Position numbers and translations under genes: made by a program. The notes below the pieces were generated by a model. It saw nothing but the letters and a program-made list of their open reading frames with translations. It ran no database searches and was not told where the DNA came from. 64,000 nt of DNA from Croceibacterium_A sp035626815. GTDB taxonomy: Bacteria; Pseudomonadota; Alphaproteobacteria; Sphingomonadales; Sphingomonadaceae. The stretch is taken from positions 59,512 to 123,511 of the forward strand of contig DASPMY010000027.1 in the NCBI GenBank assembly GCA_035626815.1, given 5' to 3'. Positions 16,703 through 25,158 of this stretch are shown piece by piece (within the stretch, counting starts at the first letter, position 1; each line of letters starts with the position of its first letter).

Positions 16703-17866
16703 TCAGAACCGCTCGGGCGCGGGATCGACGACGCTGATCGAGCCGTTGCCGATGCGGCGGACCTCCATCGCCCGCTCGCCGACGCCGGTGCTGCGGAAGC
16801 GGAACGGCCCGTCGAGGCCGAGGAAGCCGTCGTCGGCGAGCATGCGGCCGGTCGGGAAATCGCGGCCCGGCTGCCAGTCGCGCGCGACGCGCAGCGCCAG
16901 CAGCACCGCGTCGTAGCCAAGCGTGGCGAGGCGATAGGGCTGCTCGCCGAAGCGCGATTCGTAGCTGGTGACGAATTGCCGGTAGCGGTTGTCCGACACC
17001 GCCGAGAACCACGCGCCGCGCAACGGCGCCGAGCCGGCGATGCTGGCTTCGCCGCTCCACAGCTCGGTGCCGAAGATCATCGGCTGCGCGCCGCCTTCCT
17101 TGAGCTCGGCCGCGGCCATGGCGGAGAGCCGCGCGCCCTCCGCCAGCAGCACCGCGTCGTAGCCGCCCTGGGCCTTGAGCCGCTGCGCCGCGCTGACGAT
17201 CGAGGTGTTGCCGCGGTCGTAGCGCTCGATCGCCGCCAGCGTCCCGCCGACCCGGCCGACCGCCTGCGACAGCGCGTCGCCGGCGCGGCGGCCGTAGTCG
17301 CCGTTGGGCACCAGCGCGGCGAAGCGCCGGGCGCCCTGCGCGGCGGCGTAGGCGACCGTGCGCGCGACCGACTGCTCGGGCACGTGGCCCATCACGAACA
17401 CGTCGGGCGCGGCGATCGTGGTGTCGTTCGAGAAGGTGATCAGTGGCACGTCGGCCGGGCGCGCCTGGGCGAGGATCGGCGTGACGTCCTCGCGCAGCAG
17501 CGGGCCGAGGATCAGCTTGTTGCCGTCGCGGATGGCGCTCGCCGCGGCGGTGCCGGCCCCTGTGGCGGTGTCGTAGGTGGTGATGCGCAGGTTCTGCGCG
17601 CTGGTGTCGAGCAGCGCCATCGTCGTCGCGTTGGCGATCGAGCGGCCGACCGCGGCGTTCTCGCCCGACAGCGGCACCAGCAGCGCGACGCGGTGGCGCG
17701 CGGTGTCGGTCGGCAGCACGTTCTCGCTCGGCCCCGGAGTCGGCGTGGGGGTCGGCACCGGGCCGGGCCGGCTCGTCTCGGGCACGACCTTGCACGCGGC
17801 CAGCAGCACGGTGAGCATTCCGACGGCGAGCGCCCGTCCAAAGGACCCCTGGGTGATCGCCAACAT
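16703..17866 (-). CDS. lpoA: penicillin-binding protein activator, LpoA-like lipoprotein
   Basis: A 387-residue outer-membrane-type lipoprotein: signal peptide, lipobox LAAC near residue 25, then a Pro/Thr linker (PTPTPTPGP). A periplasmic type I binding-protein fold follows (VALLVPLSGENAAVG through the end). It corresponds to the C-terminal domain of E. coli LpoA, which stimulates PBP1A, and lacks the N-terminal TPR-like half. Divergent rsmI, then yraN, reproduces the conserved E. coli neighbourhood and supports the call. Only 18 bp separate the lpoA and rsmI starts. Confidence 0.85.
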   Translation of the reverse strand: MLAITQGSFGRALAVGMLTVLLAACKVVPETSRPGPVPTPTPTPGPSENVLPTDTARHRVALLVPLSGENAAVGRSIANATTMALLDTSAQNLRITTYDTATGAGTAAASAIRDGNKLILGPLLREDVTPILAQARPADVPLITFSNDTTIAAPDVFVMGHVPEQSVARTVAYAAAQGARRFAALVPNGDYGRRAGDALSQAVGRVGGTLAAIERYDRGNTSIVSAAQRLKAQGGYDAVLLAEGARLSAMAAAELKEGGAQPMIFGTELWSGEASIAGSAPLRGAWFSAVSDNRYRQFVTSYESRFGEQPYRLATLGYDAVLLALRVARDWQPGRDFPTGRMLADDGFLGLDGPFRFRSTGVGERAMEVRRIGNGSISVVDPAPERF

Positions 17867-17884
17867 GCTTGCGGCATCCTCCGA

Positions 17885-18754
17885 ATGTGGGCCACAAGCG
17901 CTCGCGTGAGCGACGCCGACCGACCCGAACCTCTACCTCCCGGCCTCTATATTGTCGCCACCCCGATAGGCAACCTCGGCGACATCACGCGGCGGGCCGC
18001 GGACGTCCTCGCGCGGTGCGACGCCATCGCCTGCGAGGATACCCGGGTGACGGCCAAACTCCTGCGCCATCTCGAAGTTTCCCGGCCGCTGTGGCGCTAC
18101 GACGATCACAGCGCGGACAGGGACCGCGAGCGGCTGCTCGCGGCGATGCGGACGCAGGCGGTGGCGCTGGTCAGCGACGCCGGCACGCCGCTGGTGTCCG
18201 ATCCCGGATACCGCCTGGTGCGCGAGGCGCGGGCGGCGGGGATCGCGGTGACCAGCCTGCCGGGCCCGAGCGCGCCGGTCATGGCGCTGACGCTGGCCGG
18301 GCTGCCGAGCGACCGCTTCCTGTTCGCCGGGTTCCTGCCGAGCAAGGACCAGGCGCGCCGCAAAGTGCTCGAGGAGTTGCGCGCGGTCCCGGCGACCCTG
18401 CTGTTCTTCGAGACCGCCCCGCGGCTGACGAAATCGCTGGCTGCGATCGGCGAGACGCTGCCCGGCCGCGAGGTGGCGGTCGCGCGCGAGCTCACCAAGC
18501 TGTACGAAGAGTGCCGCACCGGTACGCCCGAAGAGCTGGCCGCGCATTACGAAGCCCACCCGGCGCGCGGAGAGATCGTGCTGCTGGTCGGTCCGCCGGC
18601 GGCCGAGGAGGCCAGCGAGGCCGACGCCGACGCGCTGCTGCGCGAGGCGCTCGAGACCGAGAAGGCCTCGCAGGCGGCAGCGCACGTGGCCCGTGTGACC
18701 GGGCTCGACCGTAAGGCGCTTTACGCGCGGGCGCTGGAGCTGCGTCCCAAGTGA
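17885..18754 (+). CDS. rsmI: 16S rRNA (cytidine-1402-2'-O)-methyltransferase
   Basis: A 289-residue tetrapyrrole-methylase-fold enzyme that methylates the ribose of C1402 in 16S rRNA. Signatures: LYIVATPIGNLGDIT, ACEDTRVTAKLL, SDAGTPLVSDPGY and LPGPSAP. The start is uncertain: ATG at 17885 or GTG at 17906; neither has a strong Shine-Dalgarno. It ends in a GTGA overlap with yraN, so the two are coupled. Confidence 0.95.
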   Translation: MWATSARVSDADRPEPLPPGLYIVATPIGNLGDITRRAADVLARCDAIACEDTRVTAKLLRHLEVSRPLWRYDDHSADRDRERLLAAMRTQAVALVSDAGTPLVSDPGYRLVREARAAGIAVTSLPGPSAPVMALTLAGLPSDRFLFAGFLPSKDQARRKVLEELRAVPATLLFFETAPRLTKSLAAIGETLPGREVAVARELTKLYEECRTGTPEELAAHYEAHPARGEIVLLVGPPAAEEASEADADALLREALETEKASQAAAHVARVTGLDRKALYARALELRPK

Positions 18755-19101
18755 GGCGCCAGATTGCAGAAGCCGCCGGTCGCAAGGGCGAGGGTTGGGC
18801 GGCCCTGTGGCTGCAGCTCCAGGGCTGGCGCATCGTCGAGCGCCGCGTGAAGACCCCGCGCGGGGAAATAGACCTGATCGCCCGACGCGGCCGTGTCGTG
18901 GCCTTCATCGAGGTCAAGTGGCGCGGAGCCGCCGAGAGCCTCGACACCGCCATCGACGCCTACCGGCTGCGCCGCGTCGCCGCCGCCGCCGATGCCGTCG
19001 CGCACCGCTACGCCGGGCCTGGTGACACCATGCGCATCGACGTGCTGCTGCTTGCGCCGGGCCGCTGGCCGCGCCACATCGTCAACGCCTGGCAGCCCTG
19101 A
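18751..19101 (+). CDS. yraN: YraN family (UPF0102) endonuclease-like protein
   Basis: A 116-residue protein with the restriction-endonuclease-like core of UPF0102: GEGWAALWLQLQGWRIV, then the metal-binding pattern GEIDLIARRG followed by VAFIEVKWRG (Asp and Glu-x-Lys). Its role is not established. The start is GTG overlapping the rsmI stop. gshB begins 10 bp downstream, so rsmI-yraN-gshB is probably one operon. Confidence 0.9.
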   Translation: MRRQIAEAAGRKGEGWAALWLQLQGWRIVERRVKTPRGEIDLIARRGRVVAFIEVKWRGAAESLDTAIDAYRLRRVAAAADAVAHRYAGPGDTMRIDVLLLAPGRWPRHIVNAWQP

Positions 19102-19111
19102 GGGGATCGGA

Positions 19112-20059
19112 ATGACATTGCGCGTCGCGGTCCAGATGGATCCGCTCGAGAGCATCAACATCGCCGGCGATTCGTCGTTCGCGCTGATGCTCTCGGCGCA
19201 GGCGCGCGGGCATCGGCTGTGGCATTACGACGTGCGCTCGCTGGCGTGGGAGGACGGCCGCTTGACCGCCTGGGCGGCGCCGGTGCGCGTCCAGCGCGTC
19301 GAGGGCCAGCACTACGGCTTCGAAGGCGACGAGGCGAAGATCGACCTCGCCAGCGACATCGACGTCGTGCTGATGCGCCAGGACCCGCCGTTCGACCTCG
19401 GCTACATCAGCGCCGCGCTGCTGCTCGACCGGCTCAAGGGCACGACGCTGGTGGTCAACGACCCGAGCAGCGTGATCAACGCGCCCGAGAAGATGTTCGT
19501 GCTCGACTACGCGCGGTTCATGCCGCCGACGCTCGTCGCCCGGCGGATCGAGGACGTGCGCGCGTTCCAGCGGAAGCACGGCGCGGTGGTGGTCAAGCCG
19601 CTCCACGGCAACGGCGGCAAGGCGATCTTCAAAGTCGACGCCGACGGCACCAACCTGTCGGCGATCGTCGAGCTGTTCGGGACGGTGTGGCCCGAGCCGT
19701 TCATGGTCCAGCCGTTCCTCCCCGAGGTCGCCGACGGCGACAAGCGCATCGTGCTGGTCGACGGCGAATTCGCGGGCGCGATCAACCGCCGGCCGGGCGA
19801 GGGCGAGTTCCGCTCGAACCTCGTCCAGGGCGGCTCGGCCGAGGCGACCTCGCTGACAGCGCGCGAGGAGGAAATCTGCGCCGCGCTGGGCCCGGAGCTG
19901 AAGCGCCGCGGTCTCGTCTTCGTCGGCATCGACGTGATCGGCGGGCGCTGGCTGACCGAGATCAACGTCACCAGCCCGACCGGCATCGTCGCCATCGACA
20001 CGTTCAACGGCACCGACACCGCCGCGCGCATCTGGGACGCGATCGAGGCCCGGCTCTAG
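19112..20059 (+). CDS. gshB: glutathione synthetase
   Basis: A 315-residue ATP-grasp enzyme joining glycine to gamma-glutamylcysteine. N-terminal VAVQMDPLESINIAGDSSF, the MRQDPPFDLGY motif, ATP-grasp residues VVVKPLHGNGGKAIF, and the closing GLVFVGIDVIGGRWLTEINVT (split here across the metal site) are all as expected. The ATG has a GAGGGGA ribosome-binding site. It is last in the rsmI-yraN-gshB run and metabolically follows cysteine synthesis (cysK, 14 kb away). Confidence 0.95.
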   Translation: MTLRVAVQMDPLESINIAGDSSFALMLSAQARGHRLWHYDVRSLAWEDGRLTAWAAPVRVQRVEGQHYGFEGDEAKIDLASDIDVVLMRQDPPFDLGYISAALLLDRLKGTTLVVNDPSSVINAPEKMFVLDYARFMPPTLVARRIEDVRAFQRKHGAVVVKPLHGNGGKAIFKVDADGTNLSAIVELFGTVWPEPFMVQPFLPEVADGDKRIVLVDGEFAGAINRRPGEGEFRSNLVQGGSAEATSLTAREEEICAALGPELKRRGLVFVGIDVIGGRWLTEINVTSPTGIVAIDTFNGTDTAARIWDAIEARL

Positions 20060-20110
20060 CCCCGCGCGGCCGGGCTGAACCCGAACGGCATCTGGTCCGT
20101 TTAGTCCCCC

Positions 20111-20722
20111 ATGCAGGAGCTGATCTTCGACGCCATCGCGATCGGCGGCTACGGGGGCATCGCGCTGCTGATGGCGATCGAGAACGTGTTCCCGCCGGTC
20201 CCGTCCGAGGTCATCATGGGCATCGGCGGAGTGCTGGTGGCGCGCGGCGAGATGGAGTTCTGGCCGCTGATCCTCGCCGGCACGGTCGGCTCCACGCTCG
20301 GCAACTACGTGTGGTACTGGATCGGCGACCGCTGGGGGTACCGCCGCCTCGCCGCCTTCACCGCGAGGCACGGGCGCTGGCTGACGCTGACGTTCGACGA
20401 CATCGAGAAGGCCGCCCGGTTCTTCCAGAGCCACGGCCAGTGGGTGGTGTTCGCGCTGCGCGTGTCGCCGTTCCTGCGGACGATGGTGTCGCTGCCCGCC
20501 GGCCTGGCCCACATGCAACTGTGGCGCTTCCTGCTGTTCACGTTTCTCGGCGCCGGGCTGTGGAATGCGCTGCTGGTCGAGGGCGGGCGCCGGCTGGCGC
20601 CGCTGATCGAGAAATACGAGAATGTCGCCAGCTGGATCATCGCCGGCCTGTTCGGGGCGATCCTGGTGTTCTACCTCTACCGCGTGATCACCTGGAAGCC
20701 GCGCGATCCGGCCGGGGACTAG
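20111..20722 (+). CDS. DedA/VTT family membrane protein
   Basis: A 203-residue inner-membrane protein of the DedA (SNARE-associated/VTT) family, some of which flip undecaprenyl phosphate or phospholipids. Signature parts: NVFPPVPSEVIMG, GNYVWYWIGDRWGY and the amphipathic VSPFLRTMVSLPAG. About four or five membrane segments. Which lipid it handles cannot be told from sequence. Confidence 0.9.
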   Translation: MQELIFDAIAIGGYGGIALLMAIENVFPPVPSEVIMGIGGVLVARGEMEFWPLILAGTVGSTLGNYVWYWIGDRWGYRRLAAFTARHGRWLTLTFDDIEKAARFFQSHGQWVVFALRVSPFLRTMVSLPAGLAHMQLWRFLLFTFLGAGLWNALLVEGGRRLAPLIEKYENVASWIIAGLFGAILVFYLYRVITWKPRDPAGD

Positions 20723-20822
20723 CGGCCGGGAAACCGCTCAAGCGCCGAATTTCATCGGCCAACCCGCTTGAAAACGGGTCTCGCCGTGGGCATCCTCGGG
20801 GCCGAGGGAGAGGACCGAAGAC

Positions 20823-21122
20823 ATGGCATTCACCGCAGCCGAGCTGTCCTACGTCGAGCACACCGTCGCCAACGATTCGCCGATGACCGGATTGGCCTAC
20901 TTCCTGTGGCTGTTCGGCTGGTTCGTCAGCGCGCACCGGTTCTACCTCGGCCGGCCGGGCACCGCGGTGCTGCAGATCCTGTCGTATTTCATCCTCGTCG
21001 GCTTCGTCTGGGTGATCGTCGACGCGTTTCTGATCCCCGGCATGGTGCGCGATAAGAAGAATGCCGTGCGCGGCGAGGTGATGAGCCAGCTGTCGCGCGC
21101 CGACCTCCTCGCCTTGCGCTAG
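20823..21122 (+). CDS. TM2 domain protein
   Basis: A 99-residue protein with two hydrophobic helices joined by the TM2 signature GWFVSAHRFYLGRPG, then a second helix and a basic C-terminal tail. TM2 proteins are inner-membrane proteins of unknown function. A GAGGACC-like ribosome-binding site lies near the ATG. Its TAG and the TAG of convergent xerC share the palindrome CTAG. Confidence 0.85.
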   Translation: MAFTAAELSYVEHTVANDSPMTGLAYFLWLFGWFVSAHRFYLGRPGTAVLQILSYFILVGFVWVIVDAFLIPGMVRDKKNAVRGEVMSQLSRADLLALR

Positions 21123-22015
21123 CCTCGCTCGCGCGGGTGCGCCGCGCGGTAGGTGTCGAGCAGCGTCGCCGCGTCGACCTTGGTGTAGATCTGGGTCGAG
21201 CCGAGGCTGGCGTGGCCGAGCAGCTCCTGCAGGCTGCGCAAGTCGGCGCCGGCGCCGAGCAGGTGCGTGGCGAAGCTGTGGCGCAACGCATGCGGCGTCG
21301 CGGTCGCGGGGAGGCCGAGCGCGATCCGCGCGCGCGCCATCGCCTTTTGCACCATGCCCTGGCCGAGCGGCCCGCCCTTGGCGCCGCGGAACAGCGGCTC
21401 GCCGGGCGCGAGCGTCCACGGGGCGCGCGCCGCGTAATCCGCGACCGCGGCGCGGACCACTGGCAGCATCGGCACCACGCGCTGCTTGCCGCCCTTGCCG
21501 GTGACGGTCAGCGTCTCGCCGAGCGGGAAGTCGGCGCCTTTGAGCGACAATGCCTCGGCGATGCGCAGCCCGGCGCCGTACATCAGCAGCAGCACCGCCC
21601 GGTCGCGCGCGCCGATCCAGTCCTCGGCGGCCGACAGCTTGACGACGTCGGCGAGGTTGGCCGCGTCGTCGGGCGTGACCGGGCGCGGCAGGCCTTTCTT
21701 GATCCGCGGGCCGCGCAGGCGGGGCGGGGCGGGGTCGGCGCTTCCGGCCTGCTCGCGGGCGAAAGCGAGGAACGCCTTCAGCGCCGACAGCTCGCGCGCG
21801 GCAGAGACGTTGCCGAGGCCGCCGGCCCGCCGCTCGGCGAGCTGGGCGCGCAAGTCCCCCGCGCCGAGCCGCGCGAGCGCGCGCCAGTCCCCGGCATCGA
21901 GCCGCTCGAGCCAGCGCCCGGCGGCGGCGACATAGGCGCGCACGGTGTGCGGCGAGCGGCGGCGCCCGGCGGCGAGGTGCTCGCGCCACTGCTCGAGCAG
22001 GTCGGCTTCGCTCAT
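21119..22015 (-). CDS. xerC: tyrosine recombinase XerC
   Basis: A 298-residue site-specific recombinase for chromosome dimer resolution. The N-terminal SAM-like DNA-binding domain covers residues 1-95. The catalytic domain shows Arg in GAGLRIAEAL (about 150), the HALRHSFATHLL box (about 242), the His of LLGHASLGST and the nucleophile Tyr in QIYTKV (about 276). It sits with housekeeping genes and no mobile-element cargo, which fits XerC rather than an integrase; XerC versus XerD was not tested by phylogeny. The ATG overlaps the hemW stop (ATGA). Confidence 0.9.
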   Translation of the reverse strand: MSEADLLEQWREHLAAGRRRSPHTVRAYVAAAGRWLERLDAGDWRALARLGAGDLRAQLAERRAGGLGNVSAARELSALKAFLAFAREQAGSADPAPPRLRGPRIKKGLPRPVTPDDAANLADVVKLSAAEDWIGARDRAVLLLMYGAGLRIAEALSLKGADFPLGETLTVTGKGGKQRVVPMLPVVRAAVADYAARAPWTLAPGEPLFRGAKGGPLGQGMVQKAMARARIALGLPATATPHALRHSFATHLLGAGADLRSLQELLGHASLGSTQIYTKVDAATLLDTYRAAHPRERG

Positions 22016-23163
22016 GCTGCAGCCAGCGCGTCGGGCACCAGCTCGCCAAGCAGCGCGTCGAGCACCGGCATGCCGGGCGCCGTGATCCCGATGCGCGCGC
22101 CCTCGCCCCACGCCAGGCCGAGCCGCTCATGGAACGCCAGCCGCCCGCGATCGACCAGCGCCCCCGGGGAAAGGCCGAAGCGCCGCGCCAGGCCGTCGAG
22201 ATCGACGCCCTCGCGCAGCCGCAAGCCCATCAGCAGCGCCTCGGTCGCCTGCTCGCGAGGGACGAGCGCGCGCTCCTCGGCGAGGCCATGGCCGTTGCGG
22301 GCGACGGCTTCGAGGTAGTTCTCCGGCTTGCGGTGCCGCCGGGTGGCCATGCCGCGGCGCCGACCGTGCGCGCCGGGGCCGATCCCGGCGTAATCGCGAT
22401 AGCGCCAGTAGGCGAGGTTGTGACGGCTTTCCTCGCCCGGGCGGGCATGGTTGCTGACCTCGTAGGCGGGCAGCCCGGCGGCCGCGGTGCGCCGGCGGGT
22501 CAGCTCGAACAAGTCGGCGGCAGGATCGTCGGCCAGCGGGGCGAACGCGCCTTGCCGGACATCGGTGGCGAAACGCGTGTTCGGCTCGATGGTCAGCTGG
22601 TAGAGCGACAGGTGGCCGGTGCCGAAGCCGAGCGCGCGGTCGAGCTCGCCTTGCCACTGTTCGGCGGTCTGGCCGGGCCGCGCGTAGATCAGGTCGAAGC
22701 TGACGCGGGCGAAGTGGCGCTGCGCGGTCTCCAGCGCGGCGAGCCCTTCGCGCACGTCGTGCAGGCGGCCGAGGAAGCGCAGCGCGTCGTCGTCGAGCGC
22801 CTGCAGCCCGAGCGAGACGCGGTTGACGCCCGCCGCCGCCAGCGCCGCGAAGCTGGCCGCCTCGACCGACGAAGGATTGGCCTCCAGAGTGATCTCGACG
22901 CCGGGCGCGAAGCCCCACAGCCGCTCGGCCTCGCCGAGCAGCGCCTCGACCAGCGCCGGCGCCATCAGCGACGGAGTGCCGCCGCCGAAGAACACCGATT
23001 CGAGCGCCTCGCCGCCCGCCGCTTCGGCCTCGTGGCGCATGTCGGCCATCAGCGCCGCCTGCCACTGTTCCGCGTCCACCGCATCGCGCACGTGCGAGTT
23101 GAAGTCGCAGTACGGGCACTTCTTCAGGCAGAACGGCCAGTGGATGTATAACGCGCGGGTCAC
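22012..23163 (-). CDS. hemW: HemW, radical SAM heme chaperone/coproporphyrinogen oxidase-like
   Basis: A 383-residue radical SAM protein with the CxxxCxxC cluster at C12, C16 and C19 (FCLKKCPYCDF), the GGGTPS motif, and a C-terminal HemW domain. The N-terminus is short and the Cys-rich HemN extension is absent, so it is the heme-trafficking HemW, not oxygen-independent coproporphyrinogen dehydrogenase. It is translationally coupled to xerC. Confidence 0.92.
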   Translation of the reverse strand: MTRALYIHWPFCLKKCPYCDFNSHVRDAVDAEQWQAALMADMRHEAEAAGGEALESVFFGGGTPSLMAPALVEALLGEAERLWGFAPGVEITLEANPSSVEAASFAALAAAGVNRVSLGLQALDDDALRFLGRLHDVREGLAALETAQRHFARVSFDLIYARPGQTAEQWQGELDRALGFGTGHLSLYQLTIEPNTRFATDVRQGAFAPLADDPAADLFELTRRRTAAAGLPAYEVSNHARPGEESRHNLAYWRYRDYAGIGPGAHGRRRGMATRRHRKPENYLEAVARNGHGLAEERALVPREQATEALLMGLRLREGVDLDGLARRFGLSPGALVDRGRLAFHERLGLAWGEGARIGITAPGMPVLDALLGELVPDALAAA

Positions 23164-23210
23164 CGTGGCCTTTCAGTCGGTGTTAAGCACGGCCCGGTCA
23201 AGTTCCGCGG

Positions 23211-23744
23211 ATGAGGACGGGACGGGTCATCGCGGCGCTCATGGCGCCGTTCATCGCTTTGGGTCTGACGGGCGCGGCGCCGGCGCCGCGCGCGGAGGCG
23301 CCGGCCAACGGCTTCGCCCGCCAGCTGCTCGCCGAGCACAACGCCGAGCGCGACCGCGCCGGCGTGCCGCGGCTGGCGTGGAGCGGCAAGCTGGCGAGCG
23401 ACGCGCAACGCTGGGCCGAGCTGCTCGCCCGCGAGGGGGGGATGCGCCACTCCTCGAACGAGCAGCGTCCGGGCGCGGGCGAGAACCTGTGGATGGGCAG
23501 CGCCGGCTACTTCGGCGCCCGCGATATGATCGGCGCGTTCGTCAGCGAGAAGCGCCATTACGTCCACGCCGCCTTCCCCAAGGTGTCGAGCACCGGCAAG
23601 TGGGAGGACGTCGGCCACTACACCCAGGTCGTGTGGCGCGACACCAAGGAAGTCGGCTGCGCGGTGGCCCGCAATGCCCGGGACGACTTCCTCGTCTGCC
23701 GCTACTGGCCCGCGGGCAACTGGATCGGCCAGGTAGCCTACTGA
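23211..23744 (+). CDS. secreted CAP (SCP/PR1) domain protein
   Basis: A 177-residue protein with a signal peptide (PFIALGLTGAAPA) and one CAP domain. Landmarks: LLAEHNAERDRAGVPRL, AGENLWMG, and HYTQVVWRDTKEVGCA followed by CRYWPAGNWIG. The domain's conserved His and Glu residues are present. Bacterial CAP proteins are exported and mostly of unknown activity. The gene is inverted between hemW and rdgB, interrupting a run of minus-strand housekeeping genes. Confidence 0.9.
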   Translation: MRTGRVIAALMAPFIALGLTGAAPAPRAEAPANGFARQLLAEHNAERDRAGVPRLAWSGKLASDAQRWAELLAREGGMRHSSNEQRPGAGENLWMGSAGYFGARDMIGAFVSEKRHYVHAAFPKVSSTGKWEDVGHYTQVVWRDTKEVGCAVARNARDDFLVCRYWPAGNWIGQVAY

Positions 23745-23753
23745 GCTCGCCTA

Positions 23754-24380
23754 CTAGGCGAACTGCTCCGCCACCAGCCTCGCGAACGCATCGGCGCGAT
23801 GGCTGATGCGGTGCTTCTCGGCCGGGTCGAGCTCGGCGAACGTCTGCGCGTGGCCGTTCGGGACGAACACCGGATCGTAGCCGAAGCCCATCGTCCCGCG
23901 CGGCGGCCAGGTCAGCGTGCCGTCGGCGCGGCCTTCGTAGATCGCCTGCTCGCCGTCGGGCCAGGCCAGCGCGAGGACGCAGGAGAACCACGCCGCGCGC
24001 GACGTGTCCGCGCCCTTCGCCTGCAGCATCCCCTCGACCTTGCCCATCGCCATGTACCAGTCGCGGCCCGGCTCGCCTTCGAACCACTGGCGCTCGGCCC
24101 AGTCGGCGGTCCACACGCCCGGCCGCCCGTCGAGCGCGGCGACCGACAGCCCGCTGTCGTCGGCCAGCGCCGGCAATCCGGAGCTTTCGGCGGCGGCGCG
24201 GGCCTTGAGCAGCGCGTTGGCGACGAACGTCCGGCCGGTCTCCGCCGGCTCGGGCAGGCCGAGCGCGCCCGCCGAGAGGCAATCGACGCCGTATGGCGCC
24301 AGCAGCCCGGCGATCTCCTTGAGCTTGCCCGCGTTGTGCGTGGCGATGACCAGCTTGCCGGAGCCGAGCTTGCGGCTCAC
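23754..24380 (-). CDS. rdgB: dITP/XTP pyrophosphatase
   Basis: A 208-residue house-cleaning NTPase that hydrolyses dITP, ITP and XTP to monophosphates. Signatures: LVIATHNAGKLKEI, ALADDSGLSV and GFGYDPVFVPNG. The start is GTG at 24380, overlapping the rph stop, so rph-rdgB are coupled. Length is normal for the Ham1 family. Confidence 0.95.
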   Translation of the reverse strand: MSRKLGSGKLVIATHNAGKLKEIAGLLAPYGVDCLSAGALGLPEPAETGRTFVANALLKARAAAESSGLPALADDSGLSVAALDGRPGVWTADWAERQWFEGEPGRDWYMAMGKVEGMLQAKGADTSRAAWFSCVLALAWPDGEQAIYEGRADGTLTWPPRGTMGFGYDPVFVPNGHAQTFAELDPAEKHRISHRADAFARLVAEQFA

Positions 24381-25093
24381 CGCCCGACCGCTTCCGCCTG
24401 CGCGGCAAAGATGCGCTCGCAGCCGATGCGCGCGAGGCGCAGCAGGCGCAGCAGGCTTTCCTCGTCGTAGCAGGCGCCCTCGGCGGTCGCCTGGGCTTCG
24501 GCGATCTGGCCGCCTTCGAGCAGCACGAAGTTGGCGTCGGCGTCGGCGCAGGAATCCTCCGAGTAGTCGAGGTCGAGCACCGGCACGCCGTTGCAGATGC
24601 CGCAGCTGACCGCGGCGACCTTGTGCAGGATCGGGTCGTCGACGATCGAACCCGCCTTGATCAGCTTGTCGACCGCCAGCCGCAGGGCCACCCACGCGCC
24701 GGAGATCGCCGCGGTGCGGGTGCCGCCGTCGGCCTGGATGACGTCGCAATCGAGCACTACCTGGCGCTCGCCGAGCTTCGTCAGGTCTGTCACCGCGCGC
24801 AAGGAACGCCCGATAAGCCGCTGGATTTCCTGCGTCCGTCCGCTCTGCTTGCCTTTGGCCGCCTCGCGGCTGCCGCGGGTGTGGGTGGCGCGCGGGAGCA
24901 TCGAGTACTCGGCGGTGACCCAGCCCTGGCCTTTGCCGCGCAGGAACGGCGGGACCTTCTCCTCGACGCTGGCGGTGACCAGCACGCGGGTGTCGCCGAA
25001 CGAGACCAGCACCGAGCCTTCGGCGTGCTTGGTGTAGCCGGTCTGAATGTCGATGGCGCGCATCTCGTCGGGCGCGCGGCCGGATGGTCGCAT
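24377..25093 (-). CDS. rph: ribonuclease PH
   Basis: A 238-residue phosphorolytic 3'-to-5' exoribonuclease that trims tRNA 3' ends. Signatures: GSVLVSFGDTRVLVTASVE, GWVTAEYSMLPRAT, REAAKGKQSGRTQEIQRLIG (phosphate- and RNA-binding arginines) and LDCDVIQADGGTRTAAI. Full length. Divergent from hrcA across a 65-bp spacer, and followed by coupled rdgB. Confidence 0.96.
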   Translation of the reverse strand: MRPSGRAPDEMRAIDIQTGYTKHAEGSVLVSFGDTRVLVTASVEEKVPPFLRGKGQGWVTAEYSMLPRATHTRGSREAAKGKQSGRTQEIQRLIGRSLRAVTDLTKLGERQVVLDCDVIQADGGTRTAAISGAWVALRLAVDKLIKAGSIVDDPILHKVAAVSCGICNGVPVLDLDYSEDSCADADANFVLLEGGQIAEAQATAEGACYDEESLLRLLRLARIGCERIFAAQAEAVGR

Positions 25094-25144
25094 GTTGGCT
25101 CCGTAGCCGGGGGTTCGGCTTTTCTGCCGCCCCCGTAGCGACTA

Positions 25145-25158
25145 GACAGCGCGCTGTC
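25145..25158. promoter_or_regulatory. 14-bp perfect palindrome at the hrcA start
   Basis: GACAGCGCGCTGTC ends immediately before the hrcA ATG, in the spacer shared with divergent rph. It is not the CIRCE sequence. A regulatory role is only suggested by symmetry and position. Confidence 0.3.

Noticed and set aside
21119..22015. Phage or island integrase
   Set aside because: Motifs and its coupling to hemW fit chromosomal XerC; no excisionase, att repeats or phage genes nearby.
25094..25158. CIRCE operator upstream of hrcA
   Set aside because: The TTAGCACTC-N9-GAGTGCTAA pattern is absent; only an unrelated 14-bp palindrome is found.
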